Notes under the pieces: model-generated
Databases searched by the model: none
What the model was told of the DNA's origin: nothing
Seen by the model: only the letters and a program-made list of their open reading frames with translations
Shown here: piece by piece, positions 60,176 through 64,000 of the stretch
Numbering within the stretch: position 1 is the stretch's first letter
How the letters are laid out: each line of letters begins with the position of its first letter
Made by a program: the position numbers and the translations under genes
Source of the DNA: Glebionis coronaria
Taxonomy: Eukaryota; Streptophyta; Magnoliopsida; Asterales; Asteraceae
NCBI GenBank assembly: GCA_025667525.1
Contig: CM046879.1
Coordinates: forward strand, 383,803,039 to 383,867,038
Length of the DNA: 64,000 nucleotides
Reading direction: 5' to 3'

Positions 60176-62281
60176 CTCCCCCATACTAAGCCATTGCCGT
60201 GCCCTCGCGCAATGCTACAATAAAGTATCTAAGCATCACCAAAATTCAATTTAATTAACATTTATTGAAAATTAAAAGACTTGCAATAATACTATGAAGA
60301 TGTGTAAAGACATAATGTATGATTTTCATCACAAATGTGACTTTTAGGTTCAATGAATAGAAACAAGTAAATGTCCTATAGAGTAAATTTCGTCATCCTT
60401 GATTTTCATACATTCCATGCTAAGTGCAAAAACGAGATCATTGTTGGTACAAGTCACAATGCTAACACTACTCATACGTCAGAATTCTGTAATACTTTTT
60501 CTCCCCGCAATCCTAGTTATTATAAAAGGAAATGGGTTACTATAATTTTTTTAACTATTTTTTCATGGATCAAAAGTGATTCATATCGTCTTATTTGAGT
60601 ATTTATTAGTCCGAAAGTAAAGTAGCACTATTTAATCGATAGTTAGCCGAAGGACAAAATATTTTAAAACGGATTCTCGTGTATCTCCTTAAGTTCATAT
60701 CTTGGCATAACTCGTTTCACGATTTGAGACCTTTCTCGGACCGATATTTGGCATGTACTTCATACTTCAAATCTTGGGAAGACGTTCTTGAAATTATGGT
60801 CTTCTCTTCATATTTTGGAATTTCTTTACTTGACGTTTTTAAGAGATTCTTCATACTTGGACCACGACTTCATCATTTTTCTTCAATCTTTATTTTGGAC
60901 TTTGATATACAACGATCCGCCTCCTTTTAGGACTTGGATATATTTATCCTCATTCCTTGTAAGGGTCTTTTTAGATAGACTTTCTCCATGATCTTTAGGG
61001 GAGTAATTGCTTTTTGTCGTGTTTCTCGATCCTTCACACTGATTTTGGAATAATGATACTTCACATCATCTTGGATCTTTAGCAACAAAATAGAGCTCCT
61101 CATGCATTGTAAGGGCCTTTTTGGATCTTCACCAATCTTCACGTCACGCTACAATAAGTTATGCCTTGGCTATTGAAGGCTCGTGTTTTTCTAAGGATTA
61201 GGCATTGTTGGATTATCTATTGATATGTTGGATTATCTATTGCCTTGGCTATTGAAGGCTCGTGTTTTACAATGATCCGCCTCCTTTTAGGACTTGGATA
61301 TATTTATCCTCATACCTTGTAAGGGTCTTTTTGGATAGACTTTCTCCATGATCTTTAGGGGAGTAATTGCTTTTCGCCGAGTGTCTCGATCCTTCATATT
61401 GATTTCGGAATAATGATACTTCACATCATCTTGGATCTTTAGCAACAAAATAGAGCTCCTCATGCCTTGTAAGGGCCTTTTTGGATCTTCACCAATCTTC
61501 GCGTCCCGCTTCAATAAGTTATGCCTTGGCTATGAACTCTATTCAACCCCGAGCAACTTTTAAACGATCTTGTGCTAGAAGCTAAGTAACCTTTCAAATC
61601 GTACGACCTTACTTATTGCAATTATTTTTATTCCTAATGCATTGATCTTATGGGAGAAAAAGCCACAATTAAAAACATATGAGTTTTTGAAAGAACATTT
61701 TCGTGTTCTACGTTTAGCATGATCACTTGTCTAACTCTATCATCTCTCGTTCTTCACTATTTAAAGACCTCTAATTAAAGAGATTCGTGAATACTTAGCC
61801 ATGCAAGTCAAAATTAAGCCAAATTTGGATTAGCTTTCATTAAGACTATATCAAATCAAAGTTTTGGGTTTTCAAGCCACCTATAGGATCTTGCACTTTC
61901 TTAGACCTTTTCAAGTTTAGAGAATGCATTTTATAGTTCCCTTGATAAGTGACTTTCTAGGATCAATTATAGGAACTTGCGAAAAGTTCTTGTTCTTAAC
62001 CCGAATGAGCTAAGACTTTCGCGTTTTAAAGTTCCCTCAATAAAAGTCTAGCAAAACTTGAATTGAGCGGGTTAAGGAATGTAAAGGGCTCCAAATGCCA
62101 ATCAAGTCAAAAATTAGCTCTTATTCTACCCATCGGAAAATATACATTCGTGTCTTAAAACCTCTTATTAAAACTAAGAAAAAATTTAAAATTTGGCCAT
62201 TTTAGCCTTATTAGTAACAAAATAAAACAAAACGTTGAAAGTTGGAAAACGTGAGGTCGTAGCAAAGCAAGTACCTATTCA
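60176..62281 (-). repeat. Inverted 3' interior of element E
   Basis: Inverse copy of 53819-55564. It ends CCTATTCA at 62281, followed by CATAT and chromovirus LTR. It includes a duplication of about 263 bp (60909-61171 and 61269-61533) with a 97-bp filler between the copies. The filler itself repeats TTGGATTATCTATTG and GCCTTGGCTATTGAAGGC. Confidence 0.9.
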
Positions 62282-62286
62282 CATAT
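62282..62286. other. Target-site duplication of element E, right copy
   Basis: CATAT, identical to 43205-43209. Confidence 0.85.
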
Positions 62287-62628
62287 ATCCGTTCACTGAG
62301 CGTATTTGCTCAGCCGTTACTTTCCTTTCCATTTCCCAAAACGGCAGGTACCCAAGGACAGACTTGAGCATTTGGAGGACGTGCATAGGATGGAAGTTGC
62401 CTTAGACTTCTTCTCCTTTTTGCCTTCATATACTTATGCTTGTTTGGACACTTTTCTTGTCCTCCTAGTTCATTTACTTTATTTATGTTTTGGGGTTATG
62501 TTTCGGAACCGAGGTTTGATTCCGGTTTTCCCTATGGTCATGTATGTTTTAGTACATATTACCTTGCATGCTTTGATGACACGCCATAAATACGCGTAAC
62601 GGTCCACTTATCAAAGTGGGGTGTTACA
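62287..62628 (+). repeat. Chromovirus 3' LTR, terminal part
   Basis: Continuation of 40599-43209. It contains GTTCACTGAGCGTATTTGCTC and ends GGGGTGTTACA. The 97-codon ORF across it is not credible as a gene. Confidence 0.7.
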
Positions 62629-62888
62629 AATACGGTATAACTCCTGAAACAGTAAAACAAGACACGATCATGAAAAACAAGTAAGAACATGTAAAACAAG
62701 TCAGGAACACGAAAATCAAGTCAAGAACAAGTATTACAAGACAAGAAAAAGTAAAGTTAATAATGATTAGTCAGTTACATGAACACACGACTCATTCACG
62801 TCCTTTATGATGTAGCACTTGTGAAGTCGGAGTAGATTAATTTCCGTCTATCATTTCGTTTCATTGCTGGATACAAGGTACGAATATT
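62629..62888 (+). repeat. Fragment of a second chromovirus-type LTR
   Basis: Similar to 42380-42600 (GTAAAACAAGACA, GATGTAGCACTTGTGAAGTCG and ACAAGGTACG words). It suggests the chromovirus itself had inserted into a related LTR. No gene. Confidence 0.5.
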
Positions 62889-64000
62889 TGATTTTATGAT
62901 TTTATTAGGTTCTTTTTCGATTCAATTCGAATTGATTAAGGTTGAAAGTGTGACTCAATTGGTTTTGGTAACGAAAAAGGAAGTTTGGTTATCTATTTCT
63001 ACTTAAAAGGTAAAGCGAAACGTGATAAAAATAAACCAAAAACAAATAACTAATAATAAATGAGCAAAACAAATAATAAAACGTAAATTAAAACAAAACA
63101 ATTAATAAAAATAAAACTAAAAGAAGAAATTAACTTTCGACTAGAAAATAAAGTTTACTAAATGAAAAAGGTGAAAATAAAACTATGAGGGCGCTTTAAA
63201 ACTAAACGAGGTAAAAGCTAAAGCGGGCACTAAATAAAAGTCAAAACTTAAACTTTAAGAAAAAATACTATTACTAAAAATTGACGGAAAAATATAACTA
63301 AAAATACGTGACTTTCAAAATTAAAATCATAACAACTTTCAGATTAAACTAAAAGATTACGGAACAATATTAATAAATAAGTAAGCAGGCAGGCACCCTG
63401 CTTAAGCAAGCAACCAGGCAGCTTAAAATGGCGGGAAGAAATAGGAAGCATGCAGGCACGTAGGACATTTCCATCGGAATATTATGTATGTAAATAAAAA
63501 TCTGTCGGAATGTTATGTAATGGAAATCTATCGGAATGATAAAGCTAAAAATCTATCACAATATGAAATGTATCACAATATGAAAAAACTATCATGTTAA
63601 TGCAAGTGATGCCTAAAAACATTATTAGTGTTAACTAATCTTTCTTAGTTTGATCACAACAAACCATACAACACATTTAGTGTAAAACACAAAATGAATT
63701 ATTTAACTAACACTATCATCAAGGTAATAATCATATCACTAACCTTTCTTAATCATACTTAGTGATCATCAAAATGATTATCCTTAAAACTCACTTTTGT
63801 TAATATGACAAAAGACTTTTTAATAAACTTTCTTTTTTAGAAAATGTTTTATTAAAATGGAAAATGAAAATTTGAAAATAGCATATTCCAAATGCTGTTA
63901 GAATATCCTTTGAAGGTTTCAAATACCTCAGATATTCCCACCCCACTAAAAGACAAAAAACGGAGCGTAGTCTAGTGGCGGTACCTTAAGTACCTACGCG
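62889..64000 (-). repeat. LTR G (B/D-related), cut by the window edge
   Basis: It starts TGATTTTATG after the chromovirus-like flank. It then follows the beginning of LTR B in composition and words (GTGTGACTCAATTGG against GTGCGACTCAGTTG), with a short TCGGAAT array at 63470-63540. The polarity suggests it is the 3' LTR of a minus-strand element or a solo LTR. No ORF of note. Confidence 0.55.

Larger units (their letters stand above)
43210..62281 (+). mobile_element. Element E, Athila-type element with a fold-back (palindromic) 3' end, 19.1 kb
   Basis: Order: 5' LTR (43210-46966), PBS, gag, protease, RT, RNase H, integrase, stem-loop plus internal polypurine tract (53783-53818), 3' interior, polypurine tract, 3' LTR cut at 57865, an 11-bp centre, inverted LTR (57877-60175) and inverted 3' interior to 62281. 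The terminal bases are TG and CA, and CATAT flanks both ends. The right terminus is the complement of the first base after the internal polypurine tract. Compared by eye over the first ~280 bases, the three LTR copies differ from each other by a few percent each, with no pair much closer. That fits one insertion followed by independent mutation. Gag and pol carry many stops and shifts. Confidence 0.85.
53819..62281. repeat. Large inverted repeat (palindrome), arms about 4.05 and 4.4 kb
   Basis: Left arm 53819-57865, centre 57866-57876, right arm 57877-62281. The arms are inverse copies throughout, at roughly 95-97% identity by eye. Paired landmarks: LTR tips 55565 and 60175, and outer ends TGAATAGG (53819) and CCTATTCA (62281). 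The right arm is about 360 bases longer because of a tandem duplication at 60909-61533. The divergence argues against a simple fold-back assembly artefact. Confidence 0.9.

Noticed and set aside
53819..62281. Palindrome as an assembly or amplification artefact
   Set aside because: The arms differ at a few percent of positions, the right arm has its own duplication, and the outer ends carry a matching target duplication. A technical fold-back would give nearly identical arms and no CATAT logic. Still to be confirmed with reads.
62306..62599. 97-codon ORF
   Set aside because: Lies wholly inside the end of the chromovirus LTR; chance frame.

Overview
This is a gene-poor, AT-rich stretch of plant nuclear DNA made almost entirely of nested LTR retrotransposons. 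I found no host gene, rRNA or CRISPR array. Most elements belong to the Athila lineage of Ty3/gypsy: the primer-binding sites match the 3' end of tRNA-Asp, and the polyproteins show Athila-type RT and integrase motifs. One older, decayed element looks like a Tekay/Del-type chromovirus. The zinc-knuckle and acidic ORF at 1-1594 resembles predicted proteins I recall from Asteraceae genomes, so a composite-family plant is my best guess (memory, not checked).

Layout, left to right. 1-3521: 5' part of minus-strand element B, an unknown ORF, PBS and 1.72 kb LTR, inserted into minus-strand LTR H (3522-5090). 5091-5529 and 20148-21076: the 3' non-coding interior of element F, split by element A. A (5535-20142) is a complete 14.6 kb plus-strand element with 3.07 kb LTRs and a GAAAA target-site duplication (TSD); its gag, protease and pol are all disabled. 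21077 to about 24530 is an F LTR (+), followed tail-to-tail by a minus-strand LTR ending at 28657. A SINE-like insertion and a 90-bp tandem duplication lie inside the latter. 28658-29052 and 38215-43209: decayed chromovirus interior and LTR. They are interrupted by element D (29053-38214, minus), a 9.2 kb element with TSD GGTAC that carries gag and protease but no RT, RNase H or integrase. 43210-62281: element E, inserted in the chromovirus LTR. 62287-62628 finishes that LTR. 62629-64000 is a further chromovirus LTR scrap and the start of LTR G.

The standout is element E. Its left end is a normal 5' LTR, followed by PBS, gag, pol and a truncated 3' LTR. That LTR folds back on itself: from an 11-bp centre at 57866-57876 the sequence is repeated in inverse orientation through the LTR and the 3' interior, and stops at 62281. 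The stop is exactly the base that follows an internal second polypurine tract (PPT) at 53803-53818. The whole 19 kb composite is flanked by a perfect CATAT duplication and has TG...CA ends, so it appears to have been integrated as one unit. I infer a reverse-transcription product in which a plus strand primed at the internal PPT folded back, self-primed and was then integrated. The F LTR pair may be a second product of the same kind.

Other recurring themes are hairpins at the tips of all LTR families (one with compensatory base changes), a conserved stem-loop next to duplicated PPTs, TCGGAAT arrays in the leaders of the B/D family, and a cluster of perfect palindromes in the chromovirus LTR. 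All boundaries and comparisons were made by eye.
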